Assembly (NCBI GenBank): GCA_047967505.1
Contig: CM106540.1
From: Dipteris shenzhenensis
Taxonomy: Eukaryota; Polypodiophyta; Polypodiopsida; Gleicheniales
Reading direction: 5' to 3' (one strand)
Length of the DNA stretch: 64,000 nucleotides
Below the pieces are notes generated by a model. It was not told the DNA's origin. It was given only the letters and a program-made list of their open reading frames with translations, and made no database searches. Positions 1 to 10,346 of the stretch are shown one piece after another (position 1 is the first letter of the stretch; every line of letters begins with the position of its first letter). Made by a program: the position numbers and the translations under genes.

Positions 1-71
1 CTCCCTCTTCATATTAAACTTTATTTCTTCTCATTTCTATATCCTTATTGTATTTCTCTTTCATTATATAG

Positions 72-1585
72 ATGGCAATCTAGTGTTTGTTATAAAAATG
101 GATGAAGCACAATTGGTAAAAGAGCACAGGCTAGAGAGGGTGAGCATTTGTATTATGAATGATGCCTTGCATTTTGCTCAAGGGGATGAGAAAGTTGAGC
201 AGGGTTTCTCAGTCCACTCTGAGAAGGACATATGGTGGCTTGCAGCCTTTGAGACCCCAAAGGAGTGCCACAAGACATTGAAGTGGGTTTTAGAGAGAAC
301 CGGCATCCCATCAATTATTCGAAGACAAGAGGCAAGGCAAACATTAATAGTGGATGGGCATGGAATGTTTCAAGTTGAATGGCATCTAGCTAGTGATTTG
401 AAGACCCTCAAGTTCTTGTATGGTTGTGATACAGGTGCAGATGCAAAATGGACATGCTTGTATTGCACCCACTATCAGAAGATGCAAAAGGAAAGCCTAC
501 AGTGGGAAAATGCCATCCTTTCTTGCAACCAAAGTGCAGCCCCTGATCATCACAAAAAGGATCCTAACTAGGACCCCATTCTACCAATTCCATTAGAGCA
601 GGTAGACGTGTGTACTTTGCATACTAAACTATGTATACTTGATAAGTTACTCTATCTCCATCTAGTTTATGCTTGGAATTTGAGGCCACAGCAAGTATTT
701 GCACAATGCATTGCAAAAGATGAAGAACTACTCTCACCAATGGGACTTCATGGAGGCAATGTGAAGCTTAAGTAGGACAAGAAACAATGAGGAAAGACAA
801 AAAATCTTCCTGTTAAAGTGTCCATGGGTGGAGGAAAGGCAAGGAGACTCTTGTCCAACCACAATGCTGATAAAGAAAAACATACATTGGCTCAAAGCAC
901 CCTAGGTTGGGAGTACTGGAAAGCTTTGTGTGAATGCACTACAAATCAAGCTTCACATCCACGAATTGCTACTTTGAGAGCAAAACTGTGGACAAATCTT
1001 GATGCATTTATAAAGTTGCTTAGACAAGGTCAAACAGATGAGCTTTATTATGAGAGATTCAGGATAGCATTGGAAGAATTCATGCCATTGATGGTAGAAG
1101 CATGGGGGGAGTCACATATTACACATTACATGGTAATCCTCCTTAGGTTGAAATTTTGTGCTTTAAACTTGAGTAAGTTTATGTTTCTAATACAATGTTT
1201 TTGTTTACAACATGTTCTTTACGCACATGCACCATGGTTTGTGGAGCAATGGGGCCCTCTGTCCATTTGAAATACTCAAGGAATGGAGAAATCACACTAC
1301 AGAGCAAAGGTAGCATACTTCAAGAATACAAGGCATGGGGGTGGTATCACACAAAGCAATGCACTACACAAAATGTTCGATTGGTTTTATAGATGTTTCG
1401 AGGCTAGGATTCTCAAGTGCCATCAGGTAGAGGTCTCAAGTCTCACAAAAGAGGTTCAACATGTCAAGAAGACAAGGAGATGTGCTACTTGGAAGTCCTC
1501 AAGAGGGAGCCAAGGGGTTGCACTTTGGTTGCAATGTAGAGTTAGACAGGGGAGGCATTGGGTCCTAAGAGAGCCCCAAATATAA
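72..1585 (+). pseudogene. DDE transposase relic, RAG1/Transib/CMC-like, copy 1
   Basis: One reading frame runs from a likely splice acceptor at 70-71 to 1585, broken by stops at 569, 773, 788 and 1268 and by a 78-nt intron (1133-1210). Candidate catalytic residues are Asp at the split DG codon near 71-73, Asp in GCD at 428-430 and Glu in GMEKSHY at 1286-1288. A CxxC pair (WTCLYC, 455-466) and an HxxxxH pair (1211 and 1226) match the layout of the zinc site in RAG1. The second His is exactly 20 residues before the Glu, which is the RAG1 spacing as I recall it. A segment NLPVKVSMGGGKARRLL resembles the RAG1 segment around its FARKLM motif. A CTLH motif also fits the C(2)H signature of other DDE families. 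The intron acceptor reads ACAA instead of ACAG. It is related to 23363-24095. Earlier exons lie outside the window. CACTA/KDZ-type kinship remains possible. Confidence 0.7.
1133..1210 (+). other. Intron of transposase copy 1 with mutated acceptor
   Basis: The donor GTAATC follows the ATG codon of ITHYM and the next exon starts with CAT GTT. Copy 2 has a 79-nt intron (23648-23726) at the same codon boundary, ending in TTACAG. Here the end reads TTACAA, so the AG is lost. The position is phase 0 and falls inside the ITHYM-H junction of the HxxxxH motif. Confidence 0.65.
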
Positions 1586-1953
1586 AATGTTTGATGAATA
1601 AAGTTAACACTATTTTGAGCCAATTATAGATTCCAAAATTCAAAAATTTGTTTGGAAATTGCAGAATTGCATGTGCAAAATGGCAAGGCAAAGGGGTGAG
1701 TGGGTTGGGAGGGAGGGTGGTGAAGATTAATTAGTACTGAACTGGTAATGACAAAAGACTGAGGGGGGAGGGGGTGCACTCAAAAACCCCTAATTTAAAA
1801 GAAAAACCCTAAAGTGCTTTAAAAAATCCTATATAAAGCAATTCATAACCCTAAAATCCCTCATTTCTATGGCATGAGTTAAACAAACTGCCAGACCCAC
1901 TGGATGCCGTTTAGACCCGTTTAGACGCTACCCATTGTCCTCCTCACAACTCC

Positions 1954-3006
1954 ATGGCCTCTGAACACACTGCAAGCCCCAGTGGCCAAGAGGGCAATGA
2001 TCAAGAGGGATCTGAAGGCGGTTCTCATCATCAAGATCCAAGCAACGCGAGTCCCCACCATTCGAGTCTCATGGGGGATCCCAAGGATCTCAGCACCATG
2101 AGGAATCCGAGCACGAGGAAGGATCCAAGCACGATCAGAGGTCCTCTCAATCCTTCCACACAACTAACCATGGAAGTAGAGAGGTCTCCCAAGAGGGGCA
2201 AAATAGTCCAGTCAATCCTGATCAACTGCCCCTCCCTCCTCCGTGGGGTCCTGGCATGGAGCATCTAGAGCAACAAGGGGAGCAAGAAAGGCAAAGAGAG
2301 GAGATGGATAGATTACAGGGGCCACAACAAGAGGAAGCATTTGGTGGGCTCACAGATATAATGAACCTTGGCCCCAATCCTCCAACCAAGCAGACTGCAT
2401 GGGAGAGCACCATCAACCCTCTATGCCTCGAAATTATTAAATATGAAGAGCCTCTAGTATGAGCTAAGTAAGAGCCTCAGCCTAGAGCCCCAGCCTCCTA
2501 TCTCACAACCTCATGAAAAGGAAAAGAGACCAAGGACAAAGCAAACCCCTAAGCATGACAAGCCAACTCAAAGGACCCACCAGACACAGGAAGAGGAGTC
2601 TGAAGAGGTGGTTGCAAGGGAGGAGAGGCGAAAGAACTTCAAAGCAGACAAGTGGCCATGGAGCCATGTCCAGAGGCCAGTGCAGGGTCCCCCAAAGATT
2701 AAGAGGCACAAAAAATTAGACATGAAGCCCCTTCAGGAGATCCGCAAGTTCCAAACCATTGTGGACAATCTCATTCCCGGTGCACCCTTCCAACATGTTA
2801 TATGTGAAATAGCACAGCATTACAAGGATGATGTGCGTTTCACTTCAGGCGCTATGGGAGCAATTCAAGAGGCAATGGAGCAGATGACAGTAGGTCTTTT
2901 TGAAGATGCAAACTTATGTGCTATCCATGCCAAAAGAGTAACAGTGATGGACAAGGATCTTTCCCTCGCCAAGCGCATCCGCTCTGATCCCTCCCTTAGG
3001 CCCTAA
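1954..3006 (+). CDS. Histone H3-like protein with long acidic/QE-rich N-terminal region
   Basis: The C-terminal part (frame of 2458-3006) is an uninterrupted histone H3 fold. LQEIRKFQ corresponds to the alphaN helix, [10 protein letters not shown] to alpha1, [26 protein letters not shown] to alpha2-loop 2, and AKRIRSD to the C-terminus. Loop 1 (HYKDDVRF) has the normal H3 length, so it is not a CENH3-type loop. Upstream in the same frame is [10 protein letters not shown] near 2524, which echoes the H3 tail ARTKQTARK but is internal. Further upstream, 1954-2460 encodes a G/S/H/Q/E-rich region starting [11 protein letters not shown], but in two frames: a shift near 2060, and another near 2455-2460 before the histone part. 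These may be indels or small introns. In a nucleosome it would replace H3 if expressed. The neighbour upstream is the transposase relic. No Ulp1 domain follows; the stop at 3004-3006 comes shortly after the fold. Confidence 0.75.
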
Positions 3007-3197
3007 ATGTTGTTTAGGTTCATTTGGTGTAACTTGAATCATTTTCTAAATCTTTGCCCTTTGAGGCCAATGAATAAAATATATTTTTATGTTTTATTAC
3101 TGTTCCCATGTTATTATACATGTTACGTGATGCTTTCCATCAGTTTATGCAAGTTCAGAATGAATTTGAGTGGTCAAATGATGTTTTTTCATCGTGG

Positions 3198-3344
3198 CAC
3201 AGAAGGCCAATGTGTTCAGCATTGCACGGGGAGCCTAGACAAACAAAAACCTGCTATGGTGTGTATGGGGCTTGTCTGGTGCCATAGCAGGTTTTTGCTT
3301 TTCTAGGCTCCCCGCACGATGCCGAACACATTTGCCTTCTGCTG
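3198..3344. repeat. Long inverted repeat (hairpin), ~62-bp arms
   Basis: The left arm (3198-3259) contains cacggggagcctagac and aaaaacctgctatgg. The right arm (3282-3344) is its imperfect reverse complement, with a loop of about 22 bp. It lies about 190 bp past the stop of the H3-like gene, inside element 1. It could be a foldback element, a transcript-end hairpin or an inverted repeat feeding small RNAs. No coding potential is apparent. Confidence 0.8.
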
Positions 3345-3575
3345 CATAGTGAGATTCTTATTGGATTGCTCAAAATTTACCATTATAGTGCAAATATTTA
3401 TCTAATAGCATGCTTTTGAATAGAATAGTGAATGAAAATATTAATGCCAACAACAATTAAAGTCACAAAATACAATGACAGTATAAAATAAATTTTGTAA
3501 AAGAACACAAAATGGGGCACTGTTTAAAAAGTATATATGTATTCATATAAAATAAAATTTCTATACAATAAGGCT

Positions 3576-4649
3576 TCAGAGCCTTTCTCTCTTCTCTAAA
3601 ACACAGCTCTCTAAAACACAGAGAACATGGGGCTTTGAATTCACAAATACACTCCTAGCTCTAAACCTAGTCAATAGAGAGTCAACGCTATTATCGTTGC
3701 TAGCTAGGGACATGGCTACTCCTGTCAATGCCATACCTTGAAAATTGGTTCCAAAGGCATTGAGGGAAGCCATGCAATTCACCAAAATGACCTTGTCAGC
3801 ATTGCGATTGATGTCAGCATGACCAATCACTCATGACAAGGCCTTGCACTTCAGGAGGTCATCAGTGCCATGTGGAGAAAACTTTTTGTGGACAACCACA
3901 AAGCGTCCTTTTGCTTGGCCAAGGTAATGTGCCAGTGAGTGATCTCAGCCAACGAAGCTACTGTGAACAAGGCGTTGTCGAGATGAGAATAGGTCGACCT
4001 CAAATGCATCCTGCAACAGTCCAACATTACATTAGAATTTTTTTAAAGCAAAAGTATACCAAGAGAGAAGAAATTAAAAACTCATAGTTTGTTACCACTA
4101 TGGAGTCATCATGCTCAATCCCTTCCTCTTTGTCAATGAGGATGGATCCAGAGGCCTCCTGCTATCTGGAGTGAGATGTGGAGGCTTCTTCTGGAACATC
4201 AGGTAGGTCAGAGTAGACTGATGTCTCTGCATCTTTGATTTGGGCCAGTGTTAAAGCAAGAACCTCTTCTATTGAATCATCTGCTCCCAAAAACCCGAGT
4301 TCTTGCATAGTCATGTCCACCTTGTATCCACATAGGACACCAAGAGCTTCATCCTCCCAAAGACCAAACATAACCTCTATGTCATGGAGAAAGAGGTATT
4401 GTTCTCCATCGACAAGACGGGGAGCAAGAAACCATATCATTATTGCGGGGTCAACAAAGGTGGTGCCTGAGGTGGATGGAATTTGAGAAGTAGAATGGGG
4501 TTCAGGAGGTTGTTGGAGCACTTCTAGGGCCAATGCAGCTTCCTGCTCCTCAGGTTCTTCATCTATGGGCTCTTCATTATAGATGTTGGGCTATCAATTA
4601 ATGGAGTATGGGAGATGAAATCATGGAAGGAAGACCTAGCAGAATCCAT
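3576..4649 (-). pseudogene. Gene A of element 1 (FLHDIE-motif protein), degraded
   Basis: I do not recognise the family. It is homologous to 24422-26334. Reading leftward, a start at 4649 (MDSARSSFHD) is followed by a frame change near 4590, then an E/P-rich stretch and YLFLHDIEVMFGLWED (about 4330-4395), which matches YVFLHDIEFMFNLREH in copy 2. An intron runs from about 4095 to 4030 (GT...TTGCAG), at the same place as in copy 2. The downstream exon contains HYLGQAKGRF and ADKVILVNCMASLNAFG, corresponding to HYIHDLGSAK and KEKIILIERLSAIDIFG in copy 2. In-frame stops interrupt this exon near 3955 and 3835. Function is unknown; conservation between two diverged elements suggests a role in the element's life cycle. 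Confidence 0.6.
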
Positions 4650-5754
4650 GGTATTTGGTAGCTAGGAGAACTATGGCTATGATAGTGAAACTTTGAAACT
4701 AAAGTAACTTTATAATCTATATATACCCAAATGTTCTAAATATAAAAGATAAAAAGAATTATAAATTTTTTGGGAAAAACTTGACAGACATGAAACAAAA
4801 CCATTCAAAACATCAAAATTAATTGCACCACTATTAATTAAAAAATGTCAAACTCCACATTTGTTCCAACCACATTGTTTACAATCTTCAATATTGCAGG
4901 AGGGATAAAAGTGGCACTATGCATGAGCTTCTCTGCACGCTTTCCTACCTTTTCACCATTTAAGGTAAAGTGAAAGAAATCAAACATGCCATCTTCCATG
5001 ACCAATAGGTGTTCCCACATGTCTCTGAGAGTCCATTGTGATGTGACAGTCACATTCTTGATATCTCCTAAATGAGAACCAATACATAAACTTACCTCTT
5101 TATTATCATCTTCGTTAGAGTCAAGGGGGAGCCAATTGCCACCTGTTTTCTTCCAGCGCCTATATTGGGAAGCAAAATATAATATTTGGCAGGAGATGTG
5201 GTACTTAACAACCACATTGTCCTTACATACATGGCATTGAGACAAATCATCCTTTTGTTCACCTAACCTGCTTCCCCAATTCACCCCAAGCAATTCCTCA
5301 AGGGCATAATCATGTAGGCACTTGCATGACCACATGGTTTTTTTTTTGTGCATCTAGATATTCTGAAAACAAGAAGCAAAAATGTGCAGAGGCATAAACC
5401 AAGACAACCTTACCCATTTAGAGCCAAATGTAAACTTCATGGCCATGCCCACATCCTTTGCAATCTTTTCCTTGTATGATTGCATTATTCTTGTGTCCAC
5501 CATGCTGCAATCCATGTCTTCAAGTTGTGGTGTTGCAATGCATTGAAGATGGCCATAGCCTGATGCCGTCCTTGGAGTAATGTACTTGGCATTATACCAA
5601 TGGATATTTCGCTATTTCAAAGCAGAGGACTTCTCTCCAGCATGCTTTTGGCTCCTAAATCCTCATGAATGGCAATAAAGTTACCTATTAAGAAGCACTC
5701 GACTGGTTCCCACTCCTCAAAGTCTGAAGGAAATACATCTGCTATGCACAAGTG

Positions 5755-5836
5755 CTATTTCAAAATACAAGTTCAAACTGACTCATTACACTGGTTCTAT
5801 TTCAAGATACAATTTCAAACTAACTCATTACACTTC
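5755..5836. repeat. Short tandem duplication (~43 bp x2)
   Basis: Two adjacent copies of a unit beginning ctatttcaaatacaag-like and containing actcattacac lie end to end between exons of gene B. It is a local duplication, probably intronic. Confidence 0.7.
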
Positions 5837-6284
5837 AAAATCTTACACAAAATGTAGACTTACAATGCGATGGTATTGTTGATTAATTGCTTGAGGGAGG
5901 AAGGGCATGTCCTTCCCCATGTAGATGTGTTGCACCTTTGCAAGCCATCCTTTCTTCCCAAGATTGAACTTCATGATGCGGCCCTTCCATTCATGCAAAA
6001 CATCACCTCTTTTGCTCTTGGAAAGCTTATGTGGAATCTTGGCAAATCCTCTCATGACTATCCAATCATTCAAGCTGTAGGTGCAAGGCACCCATTCACC
6101 GAGTGCATTTTTGCTCCTGTGGGACACAGAGTACATGTATGGTCTCCTCACCATGCTTGTACAGAGGTCACAATAGAAATACTGGACTAGAAAGTGCAGC
6201 TTGGAGGGAGAGAGCACCTCTAATAGAGAGAGAGAGAGGGAAAGGTATAGAGGGTGCAATTGAAGGTTGAGAGAAGCTCCAAGA

Positions 6285-6520
6285 GGTATTGTAGCTAGGA
6301 ATGGAGGGAGAAAGAGCAGAGGAGGATGAGCAGCTACTCCAGAAGGTGTTGTAGCTAGGAATGGAGGGAGAAGGGCAGAGGAGGTACTACAGGAGGTACT
6401 GTAGCTAGGAATGGAGGGAGAAAGAGCAGAGGGGGATGAGTAGCTATTGGTGTAGGAGGTGCTATAGCTAGGAATGGAGAGAGAATGAGCAGCTGCTATA
6501 GGAGGTGCTAGATAGGGAGA
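6285..6520. repeat. Minisatellite, gtagctaggaatggaggg units
   Basis: Four imperfect units sharing gtagctaggaatggagggag, with starts roughly 50-63 bp apart, lie at the 5' side of gene B. On the minus strand they translate as repeated FLATTPSG/IPSYSTS, which inflates the apparent open frame. Confidence 0.75.
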
Positions 6521-6934
6521 AACACAATGGACCAGAGCAGGAGGGGACACAAAAGATGGCAAATGAGTTCCGATGTTTGAAAAATGGAGGCTAGACTAGA
6601 GAAAAGGAGGGGATAGGCCTATAACAAGCTAAGAGGGGGAAAAAATTCACCCAAAAGGACCCACCACCTCTTGAATGACTTGTAGGTTTGTTTGGAAAAG
6701 GTGCATATGGGAGAAGGGTCAAGCATGGGTTGAGGGGAGGGGATGGTTTGAGTGGTCCCCGGTGTAAGAGGAGTAGACAATAGGGGCTGTTTGGAGGTCT
6801 GCCACCCTCCACCTCAACATGGCATTGCCCCACAAAAAGGAGCACTCCCATTGGTACACCTCAAATACCTCACTAATCCCTTGAAATTAGGAAACACTAA
6901 TTGGGGGCCCTTTGGAGACCCCAATTCTCCCGTA

Positions 6935-7560
6935 ATGTCCAAGACAACCTTGAATTCTACATGATGACAGGTCATCAGGCCACTGCGTTGAGGCAGCGAT
7001 GCTCAAAATGATAGATTACGTCTCATTATTATGCCAGAAACTAGCACGGTGCTCTCTCCAAGCTGACTTATGATTTGCATGGGCTGTGGGCAAAGATGCA
7101 GCAGCAGTGTTTAGAATAATAGATTGCGTCTAATTATTATGCTAAGAACCATCGCAGTGGTCTTTCCAAGCCAACCTTCAATTTTAATGATCTGCATGGG
7201 TGCGTACCCATTAATAGGTGGCAAAGTGATAGCAAAAGGTTGCGTGATGATAAGTGATCAGGTAGGCATAGGCTAGAGATTGAGGCCAGAGACTGCGCTG
7301 CACGAAGCTATGCAGAGATGCCATGTATTGAGCTATGTGGTGTTCTGAACAAATTGATTACGTCTTGTTATTACGCCAGTGCGCCTTCATGACATCGAGA
7401 AAATTTTCGACGAGAGCACGGGTTCACGCAAAATTCAAATATTCACCTAGGAGCTCATCACGTCGTGGCCCCGTCAGGTCTAGCCGGGATGGCCCAAAAT
7501 ACATGCCAATGGCTGAGATATTCAGTTGACTCTCTTCCCTTTATAGGCGGTCCTACTAGT
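6935..7560. repeat. Three diverged copies of an attacgtctcattattatgc segment
   Basis: Similar segments begin near 7008 (agattacgtctcattattatg), 7117 (agattgcgtctaattattatg) and 7355 (gattacgtcttgttattacg). The first two are each followed by a similar 'tctccaagc/tttccaagcc' stretch. I see no convincing gene. Confidence 0.5.
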
Positions 7561-9480
7561 AATATGGATTTCAACTACATTTTCTATTACATTAACAACT
7601 TGCAAAAGGTTATACTTAGATGTTAAGGTAGCCATCATGCATGGGAAATAGATATTATGGACTTTATTGACTGATCATATGTGAATAGCAAATATATAAT
7701 GTATATTTGACATTTAAATGTTGAACTTGCTTGTTTTTCAAATATATTATTATTAATGATTTGGTATTAAGGTAATTGTCTACTCATACAAGTCATTTGT
7801 TTTTTTCATAAATATATTTTTATTATGAGCTCTTTACCATAAAATTATAAATTGTATCTTTTAGTGGGCTTTTCTTTTGTACTCATTGAAAGTCCTTCCT
7901 ATCTGACTATGACTTAAGAATAATTTTTTTGGGCACGTGCAATTTTAAATCATTGTTAATGTGAGAAAATATCTCACAATGTTTGCCTTACAAAGCAATA
8001 TGCTAGTTATCATTGTGATTTGCAATTGTGCATAAGAGGTACTCTCATGCTAGAGTATTGAGTAGTATTTTAAGCAACATCATGTTATAACTTTTTAAAA
8101 TATTCAATCTTTTTGTCTTTTCACATTTCCCCTATGTAGCAAAAAGCAATATTGGTGTAAGGAGCATCTAACAAAAAATATTCATTGCATTGGACACCCA
8201 AGGGGATGTTGATTGTAGGATAGCTTACTTGTAAAGACTAGAACTAGGTGGCTAATTCAAGAAACCCACGTTTTCAAAGATCTTTAAACAAAGAGTTCCA
8301 AACATTTTTCCAATCATTTTTAAAACTATAAGATATTACAACTTTTATGCCTTCCCCTTTGGGTTGACGTACTAACTCGGTACACTTCCACTTAAAAGCA
8401 CTTTAAGAGATGGCCACTTTAAAACCAAGAATCTCGATAAAATAAATGGTGATTTTGAATAAAGAGGTTGCCAAAAAGTACCATAAATTCTGTTTTATAA
8501 TTCTGAAAGCACTTAAAAAAGAAATATCCGGGAAGCCACTTTTGAGTCCATATTACCGAGTATCTATGTAAGAACGCTGAGTAGTGTTTTCCTAGCAGAT
8601 TGGTCGTTCAATGCAAATATTATTGTACATTCCTTTTTGTCCTTTCTCATACATATTCCTGATAGCCTAGCACGGCCTTCTCCGTCCTTAAAGCGAAAAT
8701 ATACGAGCATTAAGCACATGATATCGTCTATTTTGATTACTTCGGGGGCTTCAGAGAGGAATCAGAGCATCAATACTCTGTCATGAATGTACGATACACA
8801 TGTATGTCTTGTGTTAGACGTGTCCAATTGTATCTTCACTTTCGGTTTTTATGTTGTAATCCATGAACCCATTGCGCATCGAGTGCTGTCACAAATGTTG
8901 CTTCCAGATAGAGAACGCAAAGATTGACGATCGAGCTGATACCTACCCATATAATAGACCAACTTACGAGCGTTTCGGGGGTCTTCCTTACCGATAGAGC
9001 GAAGAGCGTGTTCGGATTCGTAGGGTCACTGTTCAGTTTATTCTGGCCGACAGCAATCCTGTATTAGTGACAATTACATTTTAAGATCGCATGAATAATG
9101 TGCTTAATGTTTTGCAAAGCAAAGCAAAGCAAAAGATTATTAAGTGTAAAACGTGATCACAAGACACTCCTTTTCTCAAGGTGGAAAATGGCCGACCAAA
9201 CACATCCATGACGATGTAGATTGGATGTTGTTTTATACTAAACTTTACATAGCCCTCAACCAAAGCAATAAGTAGGTGGCAATCTTTACTTTCCTCATAC
9301 ATCAAAAAGGATCTTGCAATGTTACCAAGATGTCCTTTTCTTATCCTTGAAGATAGTGCTTGTACTAGGGCCAAGTTGCTTTTTAAAAGAGATCTTGAAA
9401 GTTACGTTCTCATTTTTACAAATACAATCAATTAGTTTACTATAGCCATGCATCATGATTATGTGTACCTCATAGTACAC
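7561..9480. other. AT-rich region without recognisable genes
   Basis: No ORF with a recognisable product. A 97-codon minus-strand frame at 9081-9374 has no motif I know. 8340-9060 is slightly less AT-rich and could be old transposon sequence, but I cannot classify it. Confidence 0.6.
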
Positions 9481-9559
9481 TCACGTACACATGCACATAA
9501 TTGCACACTTAAATGTGAATTTGTGGACAAAATGCACCTTCATACATGCACATGTACAT

Positions 9560-9700
9560 GCACGAACGAATATGAGCACATGCATGCATAGATGCATGTG
9601 CGCACTGCACATGCATCTGCATGTGCGTACACACACATGCACGCAAGTGCACACACACACACACGCACACATGCACATACACATATGCAAAAGTATGCAT
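9560..9700. repeat. CA/ATGCAC-rich microsatellite
   Basis: Alternating purine-pyrimidine DNA with cacatgcatgcata-like stretches and an interrupted (CA)n run near 9646-9668. Open frames across it are artefacts of composition. Confidence 0.85.
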
Positions 9701-9829
9701 ATAGGCAACATGTACATTGGTGCACAAACTCTTCCTACCTACCTTAGGAATGACTGGTAGTTTAGTTACTTTCTTAACATAAATAATGAAAAATCAATTC
9801 AATGTAATTTTAGTATTGTATAAACAAAT

Positions 9830-10076
9830 CTCGGGGGGGTCAATATGTATAAACCCTCTATATCACGTGCATTCAAGGCCTATATTTAAAGTCCCTTATC
9901 TGTAAAAAATTTCATTAATAAAATGTACCCCTTTTCTATACAAATCTGTAAATTTTTTCCAAAACTATTTTAAATAGTCCCTTATGTATATTTATTTCTA
10001 TAAATTTTAGAAATTAAAAAAATCCTTCTGTTGAACTCACGTGATAGGGTTACATATGATGAGTGACCCCCCGGAG
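9830..10076 (+). mobile_element. hAT-type MITE, copy 1 (247 bp)
   Basis: The termini are CTCGGGGGGGTCA and the inverted GAGTGACCCCCCGGAG. The flanks are an 8-bp near-perfect target duplication, AAACAAAT (9822-9829) and AGACAAAT (10077-10084). Exactly the same length, 247 bp, recurs at 12154-12400 and 57578-57824. Eight-bp duplications are typical of the hAT superfamily. It is non-coding. Confidence 0.9.
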
Positions 10077-10122
10077 AGACAAATAGGATACAAACTTGCA
10101 TCTTTGTACCATCAAAGTGATG

Positions 10123-10340
10123 CTATGCATATGATTTCCTTAGGAACTAAATCTTCTAGCTTTTCTTTTTAGAATTTGAAGTATTGCTATGCATATAAAT
10201 TGCTTAAGAACTAAATCTTCTAGCTTTTCTTTTTAGAATTTGAAGTATTGCTATGCATATTAATTGCTTAAGAACTACTAAATCTTCTAACTTTCCTTTT
10301 TAAAATTTGAGGCAATGTTGTGAATACAAATTGCTTAAGA
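10123..10340. repeat. Tandem repeat, ~64-bp unit x3.3
   Basis: Units begin ctatgcatat at 10123, 10187 and 10251, with a diverged partial copy near 10318. They share ttcttaagaac-like and ctttttagaatttgaa blocks. They lie directly upstream of the UGT relic. Confidence 0.85.
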
Positions 10341-10346
10341 ACCAAG

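Larger units (their letters stand above)
4838..6562 (-). pseudogene. Gene B of element 1 (WKGR/QH-YM motif plus ubiquitin-like C-terminus)
   Basis: It is homologous to gene B of element 2 (31221-32542). The N-terminal exon (about 6190-5850) has DVLHEWKGRIMKF and KVQHIYMGKD, matching LASWKGRVRDF and IQHVYMHKE in element 2. This is loosely like a BAH/Agenet chromatin-reader strand pattern, which is speculative. Middle segments (5600-5410) are spliced or broken. The last exon (5353-4838) has CHVCKDNV, then LYFASQYRRW, and ends in a ubiquitin-like pattern: VTSQWTLRDMWEHL then FFHFTLNGEKVGKRAEK. The first part upstream of 6200 is a P/S/T/A-rich translation of a minisatellite, so the true start is uncertain. 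Stops and frame changes suggest it is decayed. Confidence 0.55.
1..6934 (+). mobile_element. Element 1: histone H3-bearing DNA transposon, left end outside window
   Basis: This block is defined by four gene remnants that recur in element 2 (23305-33030): a plus-strand DDE transposase (72-1585), a plus-strand H3-like gene (1954-3006), minus-strand gene A (3576-4649) and minus-strand gene B (4838-6562). The right end is placed near 6934 only because 'gaccccaattctccc' followed by GTA-AT resembles the right terminus of element 2 (ccccaaaatgagctccc then CTA-AT). The left end is not in the window. Gene order differs from element 2, where gene A lies between the transposase and the H3 gene. Shared gene content is seen directly; the exact boundaries are inferred. 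Confidence 0.6.

Noticed and set aside
1921-2709. Minus-strand frames opposite the H3 N-terminal region
   Set aside because: Shadows of the plus-strand Gly/Ser/Gln-rich coding; no motif.
2608-3006. Centromeric CENH3
   Set aside because: Loop 1 is not lengthened and the alphaN matches ordinary H3; the context is a transposon.
6591-6964. Frames on both strands right of gene B
   Set aside because: Pro/Gly-rich, overlapping, no homologue in element 2; probably the subterminal part of element 1.
9481-9760. Cys/His/Val-rich open frames
   Set aside because: Produced by CA/ATGCAC simple-sequence DNA in several frames on both strands.
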